Shown: positions 20,949-30,741, numbered from the stretch's first letter. The stretch: 43,891 nt of DNA from Candidatus Saccharibacteria bacterium GW2011_GWC2_48_9 (GCA_001003725.1 LCPR01000014.1:1-43891); one strand, 5' to 3'. Numbers and translations: made by a program. The notes: generated by a model from the letters alone, not told the origin.

Positions 20949-22700
20949 GTGAGTTTAAATACCCAAACATTAAAACAGTATTGGCGTCAATCAAGAAAAT
21001 ATAAAGGCTCATACCTGCTGATGATGCTCTTTATTCCTATCGGCGTCGCGTCGATCGATATGGCTCTGCCGTATTTTCTTAGCCAAGCCGTAGGAGCTAT
21101 CGCCGAGAAAAATCCCGACGCCGTTTCTCAGGCTCTCACATTTGCAGCTGTAGTTGGGGTTGTCGGTGTAATATGCAACCTTGTCGGATTTCAGGCGCTC
21201 ACCCGCCATACTGCGCACGTTGTTGCAAGGTTGCGTGAGGCAACATTTCAGCAGCTGCTACAAAAAGATCACGCTTTCTTCACCAACCAAAAAGTAGGTG
21301 CAATGACGGGCCGATACATCGACTATGTCCGAAGTGCCATGACAATCAACGACCTCTTCGTCATACGAACCGTAGGATTCCTATTGTCCGTTGGTGCCGG
21401 CATCACAGTCCTATGGCTTCAATCGTGGCTGCTCGCATGCGTAGTATTGGGTTTTATATTTGTACTGATCTTACAAATTCGCTGGAGTGCGAAATTTCGT
21501 GCACCATGGCGACACGAGCGCAAAACACTTGTCAGTGAAATACATGGCGAAGTTGCCGATGCACTCACCAACAACCTTGTCGTGCGAACGTTTGGTGGTG
21601 AAAAACGTGAGGTAGAATATCTACTCTCAAAAACACATCGGTTTGAAAAGATTTTCACAAAAGATATCGGCTTTGCTCTCGGCGAAGGTTCTGCGCGCGT
21701 TGCGCTCATGGCAACTATACAAATTACTACTATTGTCATAGCGACCTCGATGGTGCAAGATGGTACGCTCACTATCGCGGCCGCTATATTTACCGTTGCC
21801 TACCTTCAGCGACTAGGCTCGCAGATCTTTACGCTTGGTGAAATGATCAACGGTTACGATCAAGCATTCCTCGATGCCCAGCCCATGACAGAAATGCTGC
21901 TCGCCGAAAATGTGATAAACGACAAGGACGATGCACAAGAATTAACGGGAGTATCTCCAACAGTACAGTTCGACCATGCGAGCTACCGATATAGTGACGG
22001 CAACGAAGATGTACTCAAAGATATTGACGTTACTATTCCTGCTGGCCAAAAGGTTGGACTTGTTGGTCCGAGTGGCGCCGGCAAAACAACAATATCTCAA
22101 CTGTTGCTGCGCTTTGCTGATGTGACAAATGGCGCTATCAAGATATCGGGCCACGACATACGAAACATAACCCAAGAAAGTCTGCGTGCACATATCGCCT
22201 ACGTTCCCCAGGAGCCCATGCTGTTTCATCGAAGCCTTCGCGAAAACATCGCGTACGGTCGGCCCAATGCAAGCGACGAAGAAATCATACAGGCAGCCAA
22301 ACAAGCCAACGCGTTTGAGTTCATACAAGATTTGCCGGAAGGCCTTGATACTACGGTCGGTGAACGTGGCGTAAAACTAAGTGGCGGCCAAAGGCAGCGC
22401 ATCGCCATCGCCCGTGCCATACTTAAAGATGCACCGATATTGGTACTTGACGAAGCGACCTCTGCACTCGATAGTGAGAGCGAGAAGCTCATTCAAGACT
22501 CACTCGAGAAGCTCATGCACGGGCGCACTAGTATCGTCATTGCGCACCGACTCTCTACTATCGCCAAACTCGACCGCATCATAGTGCTCGATAAAGGTCG
22601 GGTAAAAGAAGATGGTACCCACCAAGAGCTACTACGCAAAAAGAACGGTATATATGCTTCTCTTTGGAGCCACCAGAGCGGCGGTTTTATCGAAGAATAG
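20949..22700 (+). CDS. ABC exporter, fused permease-ATPase (MsbA/MdlB type)
   Basis: A 583-residue half-transporter that would work as a dimer. Residues 1-310 form a six-helix exporter membrane domain; residues 340-575 form the ATPase: Walker A GPSGAGKTT, Q-loop YVPQEPMLFHRSL, signature LSGGQRQRIAIARAIL, Walker B ILVLDEATSALD and the switch His in IVIAHRLSTI. Substrate unknown (lipid, peptide or drug). The GTG start is 4 nt after AGGAG. The upstream 150 nt separate it from the divergent MFS exporter; the two may share regulation. Confidence 0.9.
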   Translation: MSLNTQTLKQYWRQSRKYKGSYLLMMLFIPIGVASIDMALPYFLSQAVGAIAEKNPDAVSQALTFAAVVGVVGVICNLVGFQALTRHTAHVVARLREATFQQLLQKDHAFFTNQKVGAMTGRYIDYVRSAMTINDLFVIRTVGFLLSVGAGITVLWLQSWLLACVVLGFIFVLILQIRWSAKFRAPWRHERKTLVSEIHGEVADALTNNLVVRTFGGEKREVEYLLSKTHRFEKIFTKDIGFALGEGSARVALMATIQITTIVIATSMVQDGTLTIAAAIFTVAYLQRLGSQIFTLGEMINGYDQAFLDAQPMTEMLLAENVINDKDDAQELTGVSPTVQFDHASYRYSDGNEDVLKDIDVTIPAGQKVGLVGPSGAGKTTISQLLLRFADVTNGAIKISGHDIRNITQESLRAHIAYVPQEPMLFHRSLRENIAYGRPNASDEEIIQAAKQANAFEFIQDLPEGLDTTVGERGVKLSGGQRQRIAIARAILKDAPILVLDEATSALDSESEKLIQDSLEKLMHGRTSIVIAHRLSTIAKLDRIIVLDKGRVKEDGTHQELLRKKNGIYASLWSHQSGGFIEE

Positions 22701-22748
22701 AAGTAAGCTTTACTAGCATGCTCTGCGCCCCTCAGATATTCTATAGAT

Positions 22749-23663
22749 ATGAGCGAAACACCAACCCACACACGAGTCCGCGAACAGATGAATCTCAGCA
22801 ATGCGGTGTACGAGGCTATCGACACGCCAACGGCGAGCGGTGAACATGCCCACAAAGTTATACTGCGCGATTGTTTAGGCACGCTGGCTGTTGCACTCGA
22901 AAATTCCTATAAATTTGGCTGTGCAAGCGATGCGACTCACAGTCGTATGCTTGGACACTTTGCGCAAAATGGACTCACCACAAACAACATTACCTACGCT
23001 CCCTACCCAGAATATAGAGCATATGCTCGCAACATACGCCGCACTAAACCAAAGTTATATAGCGCACCAGATGCGGCACTTGCAGAAGTATTTGCAGCGT
23101 ACGGAGATATCGCTCGTGCAACCTGGGACACGCAAGGTAACCCAGAGCCTGATTCGCGCCATGCAGTACATGTGACAGCACTAGCCGCACCCTATGCGCT
23201 ACGCGAATATCCCGATCTAGACGCATCGCTTGTTTCAAGCTATAGTCTAGTCCACGACATACTCGAGTGGCACGCGGGCGACACACCCACACTAAATTTA
23301 TCGACACAAGGCCACGTTGAAAAAGAGACGAAAGAAGCAGAAGCGCTCGAGCTATTCTGTACTACATTTTCACCAGAATACCCCAAGCTTGTCACACTAG
23401 TAACAGACTACGAAGAACTGGTAAACGACGAGGCCAAGTACGTCAAAACATTCGACAAACTAGACCCCGGGTTCACCCACTTTGGCAATAAAGGAAAAGC
23501 CATCAAAGAGCTTGGTATCGATAGTCCAGAAACATTTTGGCGCGAACATCACAATACGTACGTGCGAATGTCTCGCTATGCGCTAGATTTTCCAAGAATA
23601 CTCGAAGACAGGGATACTCGTGCGCAGATGATCGAAGAACTTGCCTGGCCAAGCGCTCAGTAA
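22749..23663 (+). CDS. HD-domain hydrolase
   Basis: A 304-residue cytosolic protein. The metal site is visible as SRHAVHVTALA (His), then YSLVHDILEWHAGD (the His-Asp pair) and further on TDYEELVND (Asp). This order matches HD phosphohydrolases such as the YfbR/5'-nucleotidase group, but the substrate is not predictable. A -10-like TATTCT (22737-22742) ends 6 nt before the ATG, so the message may be leaderless. It is 48 nt after the ABC exporter. Confidence 0.65.
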   Translation: MSETPTHTRVREQMNLSNAVYEAIDTPTASGEHAHKVILRDCLGTLAVALENSYKFGCASDATHSRMLGHFAQNGLTTNNITYAPYPEYRAYARNIRRTKPKLYSAPDAALAEVFAAYGDIARATWDTQGNPEPDSRHAVHVTALAAPYALREYPDLDASLVSSYSLVHDILEWHAGDTPTLNLSTQGHVEKETKEAEALELFCTTFSPEYPKLVTLVTDYEELVNDEAKYVKTFDKLDPGFTHFGNKGKAIKELGIDSPETFWREHHNTYVRMSRYALDFPRILEDRDTRAQMIEELAWPSAQ

Positions 23664-23679
23664 CGCAGCCTATCGCAAC

Positions 23680-23708
23680 AAAAAACACCCCTTTACGGGG
23701 TGTTTTTT
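23680..23708. terminator. Bidirectional terminator
   Basis: AAAAAACACCCC (23680-23691) pairs with GGGGTGTTTTTT (23697-23708) over 12 bp, loop TTTAC, between the convergent HD and L25 genes. A- and T-tracts on both sides serve both strands. Confidence 0.92.
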
Positions 23709-23724
23709 GCAGTACTATCTAGAG

Positions 23725-24450
23725 CTACTTAGAATCTGTATTGTTCTGCTCTTGAGTTTCCTCAGGAGTCTCCGCACCGTTTTCAGCCTCTACGCTATCA
23801 ACATCCGCTTCGGCGTCACCGCCAGCAGCATCGTTGGCAGCCTGCAATGCGCTTGGCTCATAGACACTTGCTATCACAAGCTCCGTGATACTATGTTGCT
23901 CTTCGTCGTCATTTGCACGTTGGTCGACATGGTCAACAAGCTCAACGTTTTCTGGCAACGTGATATCAGCAACCGTCAGGCGCTCACCTGGCTCAGCCAA
24001 GTTGGCGATAGAAACTTCAAGCGACTCTGGAAGATCCATAGGCAGTGCCTTCACTTCGATTTTCTCGAGTGACTGCAGCACAACGTAGCCAGATTTCTCT
24101 GCTTCGCTCTCACCTACACCTGTGAGGTGGATTGGTATTTCTGCTACCACGGTTTCTTTTGCGTTTACTGCGTGAAACGATACGTGATTGATGCGGTGCT
24201 TGACCACGTCAAATTCGACGTCTTTGATCATCGCAATACGCTTTTTGCTACCAATAGTGAGGTGCACCGGTGAGTGGCTCCCTGCTTGGCGATAGATTTT
24301 TTCTAGTAGGTTATGATCTGCTTGCACACTCACTGGAGTCATACCAGGACCATATACAACTGCAGGCACTATCGATTGTTTGCGAAGTTGCGCGACTTTT
24401 TTACCGTGCACTTCTCGTTCGTCTAATTTTAATTCAATTTTATTTCCCAT
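23725..24450 (-). CDS. rplY: Ribosomal protein bL25 (long, CTC-type)
   Basis: bL25 binds 5S rRNA in the large subunit. The 241-residue protein has the N-terminal 5S-binding domain (KLDEREVHGKKVAQLRKQSI, PAVVYGPGMTPVSV), the CTC beta domain (IPIHLTGVGESEAEKSGYVV) and an acidic disordered tail from about 190 (EETQEQNNTDSK). TATAAT lies at 24499-24504; the leader of about 43 nt has a small ACGG-CCGT hairpin, followed by AAGGAGAG before the ATG. It thus has a conventional leader, unlike many neighbours. Confidence 0.93.
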   Translation of the reverse strand: MGNKIELKLDEREVHGKKVAQLRKQSIVPAVVYGPGMTPVSVQADHNLLEKIYRQAGSHSPVHLTIGSKKRIAMIKDVEFDVVKHRINHVSFHAVNAKETVVAEIPIHLTGVGESEAEKSGYVVLQSLEKIEVKALPMDLPESLEVSIANLAEPGERLTVADITLPENVELVDHVDQRANDDEEQHSITELVIASVYEPSALQAANDAAGGDAEADVDSVEAENGAETPEETQEQNNTDSK

Positions 24451-24531
24451 ATCTCTCCTTTTCGATTAGGATACTTTTACGGAAACAACCGTCTTTTTAT
24501 TATACCATTTACGTGAGCCCTTTCCTAATGT

Positions 24532-25287
24532 GTGATAAAATTGTACTATATAAACCTGCGACGTTTTTTGCCTTTTATCATTCTTGCTTTCGTGGTAGCA
24601 CTCGGAGCCTACGGATATCTCAGTATCGAGCATTACGGCCTACAAAATCTAGTGTCGCTTATCAGTATTTACGGTGTAGCGGCAATCATCTTTGCAGAAT
24701 CAGGGCTGCTGATAGGATTCTTTCTTCCCGGCGACAGTTTGTTGTTCACTGTAGGTTTCTTGATTTATCAAGGTGTTATCGACTTCAATATTCACACAGC
24801 AGTCGTCATCTTTTTTCTGGCAGCAGTACTTGGAGACAGTGTAGGCTATACGTTTGGCAATCGTGTTGGGCGTAAACTTTTTAAACGCAAGAATTCACTG
24901 CTATTTAATCGTGAAAACCTTGAGTACGCCGAGGCCTTCTATACCAAGCACGGCGGCAAAACAATTATCATCGCAAGATTTGTACCTGTGGTTCGTACAT
25001 TTGCCCCTATCGTCGCTGGTATTGGCCATATGAGCTACAAGCGTTTTCTCGCGTTTAATGTCATCGGTGCGTTTATCTGGGCAGTTGGCGCTACATACTT
25101 AGGCTACTATGCGGGTACGTGGATCGAACGCTACAATATCAATATTGAGTACGTCATCATCGGCATCATCATCGTGACACTGGCTCCTATTTTTATTCAT
25201 CTCTTTAAAGATAAGAAGCAGCGTCGGGCGATCTTAAAGCTTTTCAAACAGCAAATTCGTGCATTCACAGGAAATAACAAAAAATAA
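24532..25287 (+). CDS. DedA-family membrane protein (VTT domain)
   Basis: A 251-residue protein with about five or six hydrophobic segments. DedA motifs are present: ESGLLIGFFLPGDSLLFTVG, LGDSVGYTFGNRVGRKLF and IIIARFVPVVRTFAPIVAG, with the conserved Arg residues. DedA/VTT proteins scramble or flip lipid carriers such as undecaprenyl phosphate. The start is uncertain; the GTG at 24532 gives the longest frame, and a TTG at 24541 is possible. Confidence 0.88.
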   Translation: MIKLYYINLRRFLPFIILAFVVALGAYGYLSIEHYGLQNLVSLISIYGVAAIIFAESGLLIGFFLPGDSLLFTVGFLIYQGVIDFNIHTAVVIFFLAAVLGDSVGYTFGNRVGRKLFKRKNSLLFNRENLEYAEAFYTKHGGKTIIIARFVPVVRTFAPIVAGIGHMSYKRFLAFNVIGAFIWAVGATYLGYYAGTWIERYNINIEYVIIGIIIVTLAPIFIHLFKDKKQRRAILKLFKQQIRAFTGNNKK

Positions 25288-25296
25288 CTCTCACGC

Positions 25297-25326
25297 TTGC
25301 AGCTCTGCAAACATTCGAGCTATAGT
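25297..25326 (+). promoter_or_regulatory. Promoter of the structured RNA at 25.3 kb
   Basis: -35 TTGCAG (25297-25302), 18-nt spacer, -10 TATAGT (25321-25326), expected start near 25333. Confidence 0.5.
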
Positions 25327-25332
25327 TGTGAT

Positions 25333-25471
25333 AGCCGCGCATGCGCGGGGCAACACAGTGACATCCGAGAGGATTGGTTAAGAAGCAGCCTTCCTTGACA
25401 GCGTAAGTAATAGCGCCTCGGACGAGTGTTTGTCGCCCAGCCAACTTATTTGTTGGCTGGGCCTTTTACCT
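25333..25471 (+). ncRNA. Unidentified structured small RNA
   Basis: About 139 nt with no open frame, a promoter at one end and an intrinsic terminator at the other. Pairings visible: CCGCG-CATG-CGCGG near the 5' end (25336-25349); a central stem TCCGAG (25364-25369) with CTCGGA (25417-25422); AACAC (25352-25356) with GTGTT (25426-25430); and a 3' stem GCCCAGCCAAC (25435-25445) with GTTGGCTGGGC (25452-25462) followed by CTTTTACCTTT. GGGC at 25348-25351 could instead pair with GCCC at 25435-25438, opening the terminator base. It does not show the hallmarks of SRP RNA, RNase P RNA, tmRNA or a tRNA; 6S-like function is possible but unproven. Confidence 0.55.
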
Positions 25472-25473
25472 TT
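25435..25473 (+). terminator. Intrinsic terminator of the structured RNA
   Basis: An 11-bp perfect stem (25435-25445 with 25452-25462), loop TTATTT, then CTTTTACCTTT. It abuts the end of uvrA, which converges on it. Confidence 0.85.
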
Positions 25474-28285
25474 AGAGCAATGCTTTGAGATATTTTCCGG
25501 TGAAAGATTTGGCAACTTTTATGACAGCCTCTGGTGTGCCCGTAGCTACGACGGTACCGCCGCCAGAACCACCTTCAGGCCCCATGTCTATCAGGTGATC
25601 TGCCGTCTTGATGACGTCAAGATTATGCTCGATGATCACCATACTGTTACCACCTTCAACGAGCTTTTGCAGAATCCCAAGTAAGCGTTTGACGTCAGCC
25701 GAGTGCAGTCCGGTGGTTGGCTCGTCAAGAATATACATCGTCTTGCCCGTATTACGCCGGGAAAGCTCGGTTGCTAGCTTGATGCGCTGTGCCTCGCCGC
25801 CACTAAAAGTTGTTGCTGGCTGACCGAGACGTATATACCCTAGCCCAACATCTACGAGTGTCTCGAGTTTACGCTGCACCGTCGGCACATTTTGGAAAAA
25901 CTCGGCAGCTGTTTCGACCGTCATGTCGAGCACATCGCTAATCGTTTTGTTCTTGTACTTTATTTCGAGCGCCTCTTGGTTATAGCGCTTACCGTTGCAG
26001 ACGTCGCAAGTAACGTACACATCTGGCAAGAAATGCATTTCGATTTTTATCATACCATCACCTTGGCAGTTTTCGCAGCGACCGCCTTTGACATTGAAGC
26101 TAAATCGTCCCGCTTTGTAGCCTCGTACGTTTGCTTCGTTCGTGCCGGCAAAAAGTTCGCGAATCGGGGTAAAAATACCTGTATAGGTAGCCGGGTTTGA
26201 ACGGGGTGTTCGGCCGATAGCCGACTGATCAATGATAATTACTTTGTCTAGCTGATCTATGCCTTCGATATTGTCGTGCGACCCAGGTACCGTTTGTGCA
26301 CGATGTAGGCGTGCCGATAGTTCTTTTGCCAAGATGTCATTCACTAGCGTCGACTTGCCGCTGCCGCTCACACCACTCACTACCGTAATAAGCCCAAGAG
26401 GAAACTCCACATCGACATTCTTGAGGTTGTTTTCTCGTGCTCCACGTATCGTGAGCATGCGATCTTTGACAATCTTGCGGCGTTTTTTTGGTACATCGAT
26501 TTTCTCGGCTCCACTCAAATAGCGACCAGTGATACTTTCTGTATTTGCCGCCACTTCGCTCGGCGTACCAGCGGCAACAACATGGCCACCTTTCACACCC
26601 GCGCCAGGGCCGATATCGAGTAGGTAGTCTGCTTCGCGAATAGTATCTTCGTCATGCTCAACGACGAGCACAGTGTTGCCGAGATCCCGCAGGCGTTTGA
26701 GTGTTGCTATCAAGCGATCGTTGTCACGCTGATGCAAGCCTATCGATGGTTCGTCGAGTACATAGAGTACACCTTGCAAGCCAGAGCCAATCTGTGTCGC
26801 TAAGCGTATACGCTGCGCTTCTCCACCGCTCAGTGTGTTTGCGGCACGTCCAAGCTCAAGGTAATTCAAGCCAACGTTGCTCATAAATGTGAGCCTCGAT
26901 ACAATTTCTTTGAGAATCTGCTTCGCAATTTGCTCTTCTTGTTCGTTTAGTTCAAAGTGATTTTTAAACAGCTCCAACGCTTCGTCGATACCAAGATTAC
27001 AAATATCCATGATGTTATGACCGTGTACAGTGACAGCCAGTACCACAGGTTTGAGCCGCGCACCTTTACAAGCATGGCATTTGCGCTCACGCATAAACCG
27101 TTCGATGTCTTTTCGCATAAACTCGCTGTCGGTTTCTTTGTGTCGACGTTCGAGGTTTGGTATCACCCCTTCGTAAGTAGAATCGTAATAACGACCACTA
27201 CCGAGCTGCACGCGGTACTTCTGATTGCCTGTACCGTAGAGGATTTTTTGCAGCGCGCTATCGTCAAGGTCGCTCACCGGTACTTGCAAGTCAAACTTGT
27301 GCGCATCGCCCACTTCTTTAAGTCGTTTGAGCCACCACGCGTCGTTGTTGACACGGTTGTATGGGCGAATTGCACCCTCGGCTATCGTCAAGTTGGGATT
27401 GAAAACCAAGTCGGGGTCAACTTCAAGTCGTGTACCAAGTCCCGTACATACAGGACATGCACCCTGCGGAGCGTTAAAGCTAAATAGTCGCGGCTCGAGT
27501 TCTGGAATTTCTATGTCTGGATTGTCAAGGGACGCATAGCGTTGACTCATCACCTGCACTTCGTCTGTATCGACATGATACACGCCTAAAATACCGCCGC
27601 CCACCTCGAGCGCTTGTTCTACACTCTGCGCAACGCGCGTACGCATATCCGCTGCCATCACAAGCCTGTCAACTACGACTTCAATAGTGTGACGTTCGTT
27701 CTTTTTCAGCTCTGGAAACTCTTCAAGCGCATACACAACACCGTCTACGCGAGCACGAGCAAACCCTAGCCGAGTGTACTGTTCGGGAACATGCGCAAAC
27801 TCACCTTTTTTATCGTTGGCGATTGGTGCGAGCAGCATAAGACGAGTGCCTTCTGCTATATTCATAACTTCGTCAATAATGTCATCTTTTGTACGGCGAC
27901 TGACCGCGCGACCTGTAATAGGGTCATGCGGCACGCCAATACGCGCAAACAATAGGCGCATGTAGTCATAAATCTCTGTCACAGTGGCCACGGTAGAGCG
28001 TGGGTTACGGCTTGTTGATTTCTGATCTATTGAAATAGCCGGGCTAAGTCCGTCGATACTCTCAACATCTGGCTTATCCATGATGCCTAAAAATTGTCGG
28101 GCGTAGCTGCTGAGGCTTTCTACATAGCGTCTCTGACCTTCGGCGTAAATTGTATCAAACGCTAAGCTCGATTTACCCGAGCCCGACAAACCCGTAATAA
28201 CCACCAACTTGTCTCGTGGAATTTCTACAGATACATTCTTTAGGTTGTGCTCACGTGCACCAACTACTTTTATCACCTCTGGCAT
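25472..28285 (-). CDS. uvrA: UvrABC excinuclease subunit A
   Basis: UvrA is the damage-sensing ATPase of nucleotide excision repair. 937 residues is a full-length protein with two ABC modules: Walker [10 protein letters not shown] near 32-40 and GVSGSGKST near 640, signatures [14 protein letters not shown] and [14 protein letters not shown], Walker [11 protein letters not shown] and [10 protein letters not shown]. Zn modules are complete: [12 protein letters not shown] near 410, and CENCQGDG with CDVC near 740-770. An extended -10 (TGATATAAT) ends 9 nt before the ATG. Confidence 0.97.
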   Translation of the reverse strand: MPEVIKVVGAREHNLKNVSVEIPRDKLVVITGLSGSGKSSLAFDTIYAEGQRRYVESLSSYARQFLGIMDKPDVESIDGLSPAISIDQKSTSRNPRSTVATVTEIYDYMRLLFARIGVPHDPITGRAVSRRTKDDIIDEVMNIAEGTRLMLLAPIANDKKGEFAHVPEQYTRLGFARARVDGVVYALEEFPELKKNERHTIEVVVDRLVMAADMRTRVAQSVEQALEVGGGILGVYHVDTDEVQVMSQRYASLDNPDIEIPELEPRLFSFNAPQGACPVCTGLGTRLEVDPDLVFNPNLTIAEGAIRPYNRVNNDAWWLKRLKEVGDAHKFDLQVPVSDLDDSALQKILYGTGNQKYRVQLGSGRYYDSTYEGVIPNLERRHKETDSEFMRKDIERFMRERKCHACKGARLKPVVLAVTVHGHNIMDICNLGIDEALELFKNHFELNEQEEQIAKQILKEIVSRLTFMSNVGLNYLELGRAANTLSGGEAQRIRLATQIGSGLQGVLYVLDEPSIGLHQRDNDRLIATLKRLRDLGNTVLVVEHDEDTIREADYLLDIGPGAGVKGGHVVAAGTPSEVAANTESITGRYLSGAEKIDVPKKRRKIVKDRMLTIRGARENNLKNVDVEFPLGLITVVSGVSGSGKSTLVNDILAKELSARLHRAQTVPGSHDNIEGIDQLDKVIIIDQSAIGRTPRSNPATYTGIFTPIRELFAGTNEANVRGYKAGRFSFNVKGGRCENCQGDGMIKIEMHFLPDVYVTCDVCNGKRYNQEALEIKYKNKTISDVLDMTVETAAEFFQNVPTVQRKLETLVDVGLGYIRLGQPATTFSGGEAQRIKLATELSRRNTGKTMYILDEPTTGLHSADVKRLLGILQKLVEGGNSMVIIEHNLDVIKTADHLIDMGPEGGSGGGTVVATGTPEAVIKVAKSFTGKYLKALL

Positions 28286-28432
28286 ATCCGTTCCATTATA
28301 TCATCATACGCCGAGTTGTCACCAGGGTCGGCTCACATTTACTGCCCAGAGTATGGTACAAAGTGCTTATCTTTGCATCTTTTTGACTCTACTGCTACAT
28401 TATGAATTAGATAACTAACGGTGGAGACTCAC

Positions 28433-28729
28433 ATGAAAAAAATCGTCATAGCAGCTTGCAGTATTTTTCTGACATTTTATGTGCTGAGCAAATCTGGCGT
28501 ACTAAGCGCACTTTTAATATTCTTGCTAGCTGGTGTCGTTCCGGGCACCAACTGGTCCCTTCCGGCCGGACTCATGCTTGGCATATGTGCTGCACTCGCT
28601 TTTGTATTCACCGTGCACTTCGTCGTATTTAGCATCGCAGAAGAGCTTGATCTCCGTCGACTGACTCGCAAATACATAGCTCGCAAAAACCGCATGCCAA
28701 AAAAGCGATTCTTGAGCGTCAGTCGCTAG
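28433..28729 (+). CDS. Small two-helix membrane protein
   Basis: 98 residues, not recognised. Helix 1 about 4-38 (IVIAACSIFLTFYVLSKSGV and LLIFLLAGVVPG), helix 2 about 44-66 (GICAALAFVFTVHFVVFSIA), then a basic tail RRLTRKYIARKNRMPKKRFL. The ATG at 28433 is preferred because GGTGGAG lies 6 nt upstream; the in-frame GTG at 28421 overlaps that site. Its last 4 nt overlap the convergent sbcB. Confidence 0.65.
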   Translation: MKKIVIAACSIFLTFYVLSKSGVLSALLIFLLAGVVPGTNWSLPAGLMLGICAALAFVFTVHFVVFSIAEELDLRRLTRKYIARKNRMPKKRFLSVSR

Positions 28730-30147
28730 CTCTCCTCGGCGATCGGCATGATTGATTCTAACCACAGTTTCAACTCTTCGCATACGTATTGTTGGTGATC
28801 GCTAAGGTCGGCTTGTTTCGACACAGTCTGTAAATCTTGCAGAAACTTAGGCGCGCGTGCTGTTAATCTTGCGGCTCGCCATTGCTCATATGCACCAAGT
28901 TCATCGGCGGTGGCAATCCGCGAAAAATTGCGTGCTTTATAGCGCGGAAACATTTCCATAAGGCGAGCATCGTCAAATTCAGGCTTATAAGCTTTCAGTT
29001 CTTTTTCATCTGCATTTCGTAGCACTTCGCTACGGAGTTTGTCGCGGTCACTCACAAACCCATCGTACAGTTGAGACTCTGCGTCTGCGGCGGCAGGAAA
29101 ATCAGGTCTTTTGAGCAGCACTTGTGCTACCCGCTGCGCAAAGTCTGGGTGGGCAAGCAAGAGCTTCCTATGTTTTTCGACGGTCGCCATATCTAGCTGC
29201 AGCTTGCTCCAGCCGTCTGCCTGTTCGAGCACACCGACAGGCGCTACCGCAGGAGCACGGTTGTATTGCAACTTTTTAACAGGTAATTTTTGGTAGTCAT
29301 CACCTCGTTCGGCGTACGGAGTAAATAGAATTTCAGCTAGCTCTCGCTCGGACATGGCAAGCCAAGCCGTAGGGTTGTAGCGCAGATCGTACACAAACAC
29401 ATTACCATAATCAGCCTCGGCAATAGGCAGCGCTACCGTCGCCTTATTAAACTCGACGTCATAGCGACCAGACGCATACACAAATGGCTTTTGCTCATCG
29501 AGATTTACAAGTGCGTGAATAGCTTTCTTATCTCGCATTTTCAGTAAGTAGTCAAACAACTGCGGCTGTTTCTCTGCGATAAGCTTAGTCACCCCTATCA
29601 GCGCACCGACATCACTCAAGGCATCGTGCGCTTTTGCATGATCTAAGCTGTTTTCTGCGCTCAAAAGCTCTAATTTATTAACGGGCTTGCCGTCGACGGT
29701 CGGCCAATTAATCCCATCTGGACGGAGTGCACGCGTCATACGCACGACATCGAGCATATCCCATCGACTACGACCATCTTTCCAAGTCCATTCATACGGG
29801 TCGTAATAGTTACGCCACAATAATGCGCGCATAAATTCATCGTCGAAACGAATACTGTTGTAGCCGAGGATGATTGTGTCCGGTGTCGCGATTTCTTCTA
29901 TAAATATTTTTGCAAACTGCGCTTCGGTATACCCATCCGCTACAGTCTCTTGCGGTGTGACACCTGTCACCATCAACGCATACGGGCTTGGCAGGGTATC
30001 GTCGTTGAGTGCAACAAGTAAGTTGTATGGCTCGCCTATAGGATTAAAATCCATGTCGGTTCGCTGCCCAGCAAATTGCATAACACGATCTTCGCGGGGG
30101 TCGAGGCCGGTAGTTTCTAGGTCGTAGAAGAAATATGTTGCTGTCAT
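28726..30147 (-). CDS. sbcB: Exodeoxyribonuclease I
   Basis: A processive 3'-5' single-strand DNA exonuclease used in recombination and repair. The 473-residue protein has the DEDDh core: FYDLETTGLDP (Asp, Glu), GYNSIRFDDEFMR (Asp) and DHAKAHDALSDVGALIGV (His, Asp). The ExoI-specific C-terminal region follows, including HPDFAQRVAQVL and YKARNFSR. Length equals that of the E. coli enzyme. TATAGT (30156-30161) ends 8 nt before the ATG. Confidence 0.94.
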   Translation of the reverse strand: MTATYFFYDLETTGLDPREDRVMQFAGQRTDMDFNPIGEPYNLLVALNDDTLPSPYALMVTGVTPQETVADGYTEAQFAKIFIEEIATPDTIILGYNSIRFDDEFMRALLWRNYYDPYEWTWKDGRSRWDMLDVVRMTRALRPDGINWPTVDGKPVNKLELLSAENSLDHAKAHDALSDVGALIGVTKLIAEKQPQLFDYLLKMRDKKAIHALVNLDEQKPFVYASGRYDVEFNKATVALPIAEADYGNVFVYDLRYNPTAWLAMSERELAEILFTPYAERGDDYQKLPVKKLQYNRAPAVAPVGVLEQADGWSKLQLDMATVEKHRKLLLAHPDFAQRVAQVLLKRPDFPAAADAESQLYDGFVSDRDKLRSEVLRNADEKELKAYKPEFDDARLMEMFPRYKARNFSRIATADELGAYEQWRAARLTARAPKFLQDLQTVSKQADLSDHQQYVCEELKLWLESIMPIAEES

Positions 30148-30169
30148 CTACTTCCACTATACACTACCC

Positions 30170-30205
30170 GGAAAAAGGAATAAGCCCCGTGTAGTACCGG
30201 GGCTT
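30170..30205 (-). terminator. Minus-strand terminator of the P2 peptide transcript
   Basis: AAGCCCCG (30182-30189) and CGGGGCTT (30198-30205) form an 8-bp stem; on the minus strand ATTCCTTTTTC follows. It closes a transcript coming from the 30.5-kb peptide gene, just before the sbcB promoter. Confidence 0.85.
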
Positions 30206-30312
30206 GTATGGATTAAAAAAATATTGATTTTGAAAGCGTATCGAAACACTACAGCACTAGCTATCTGCTAAACTCACTGCACGAGTAGCGCAATCTTGAA
30301 GATGCGCCTGGC

Positions 30313-30350
30313 GCGGCGGAACACAGCATAAAGCTGCTGCATTCCGCCGC
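30313..30350 (-). other. Strong hairpin just after the P2 peptide gene
   Basis: GCGGCGGAA (30313-30321) pairs with TTCCGCCGC (30342-30350), enclosing CAGCA-TGCTG. No T-tract follows, so this is not a simple terminator; it may protect the mRNA 3' end. Confidence 0.65.
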
Positions 30351-30365
30351 ACCGAGTGCGTGGGC

Positions 30366-30509
30366 TCAGAAGACGTAAACCGTCCTCTTCTCCCGAATAC
30401 TCGCCGCCGATGCCCTGGAACCCAGGATTCCGGACATCCCGTACATCACGTACCGGTAGCTACCGATGGTGCCGATGGTGCCGAGAGCACAGATTGCTGC
30501 AAGCTTCAT
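30366..30509 (-). CDS. P2: 47-aa hydrophobic Gly-rich peptide
   Basis: MKLAAICALGTIGTIGSYRY opens the peptide; then VMYGMSGILGS, and it ends with the basic tail SIREKRTVYVF. One membrane-spanning stretch with repeated G-x-x-G spacing is likely. It is not recognised; a small membrane or secreted peptide of bacteriocin or toxin type is possible, without direct support. The ATG at 30509 follows AGAAGAGAG. It has its own promoter, a leader hairpin, a 3' hairpin and a terminator. An in-frame ATG at 30560 would start inside the leader hairpin. Confidence 0.45.
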   Translation of the reverse strand: MKLAAICALGTIGTIGSYRYVMYGMSGILGSRASAASIREKRTVYVF

Positions 30510-30542
30510 TTTCTCTCTTCTTTCATCACGCGCGACCTTGTC

Positions 30543-30643
30543 GTCGAGCTGTCCGACCATCTCAAAAAAAGATGAACAAGCAGCTCGACAATAATGCCTA
30601 CCGCAAAAATCACATATCTATATATCAACATACTTCGTCACAA
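30543..30643 (-). promoter_or_regulatory. Promoter and leader hairpin of P2
   Basis: Minus strand: -35 TTGTGA (30638-30643), 17 nt, -10 TAGATA (30615-30620). The leader forms GTCGAGCTG-CAGCTCGAC (30543-30551 with 30581-30589), with an inner CATC-GATG pairing round a T-rich loop. Confidence 0.6.
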
Positions 30644-30708
30644 TTGAACGATATTAATATATTACAATTTATATAAAACCTTGTCAAGGAGACATCTGTG
30701 TAGATATC

Positions 30709-30741
30709 TGCAGCAGGGAATTCGACGCCTTGCCTGCTGCA
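30709..30741. repeat. Inverted repeat, 9 bp
   Basis: TGCAGCAGG (30709-30717) and CCTGCTGCA (30733-30741), 15-nt spacer. It lies between the end of the P1 transcript and the P2 promoter; function unknown. Confidence 0.6.

Noticed and set aside
25333-25471. SRP (4.5S) RNA
   Set aside because: AGCAGCC occurs, but the CAGG-GGAA core of the SRP domain is not beside it.
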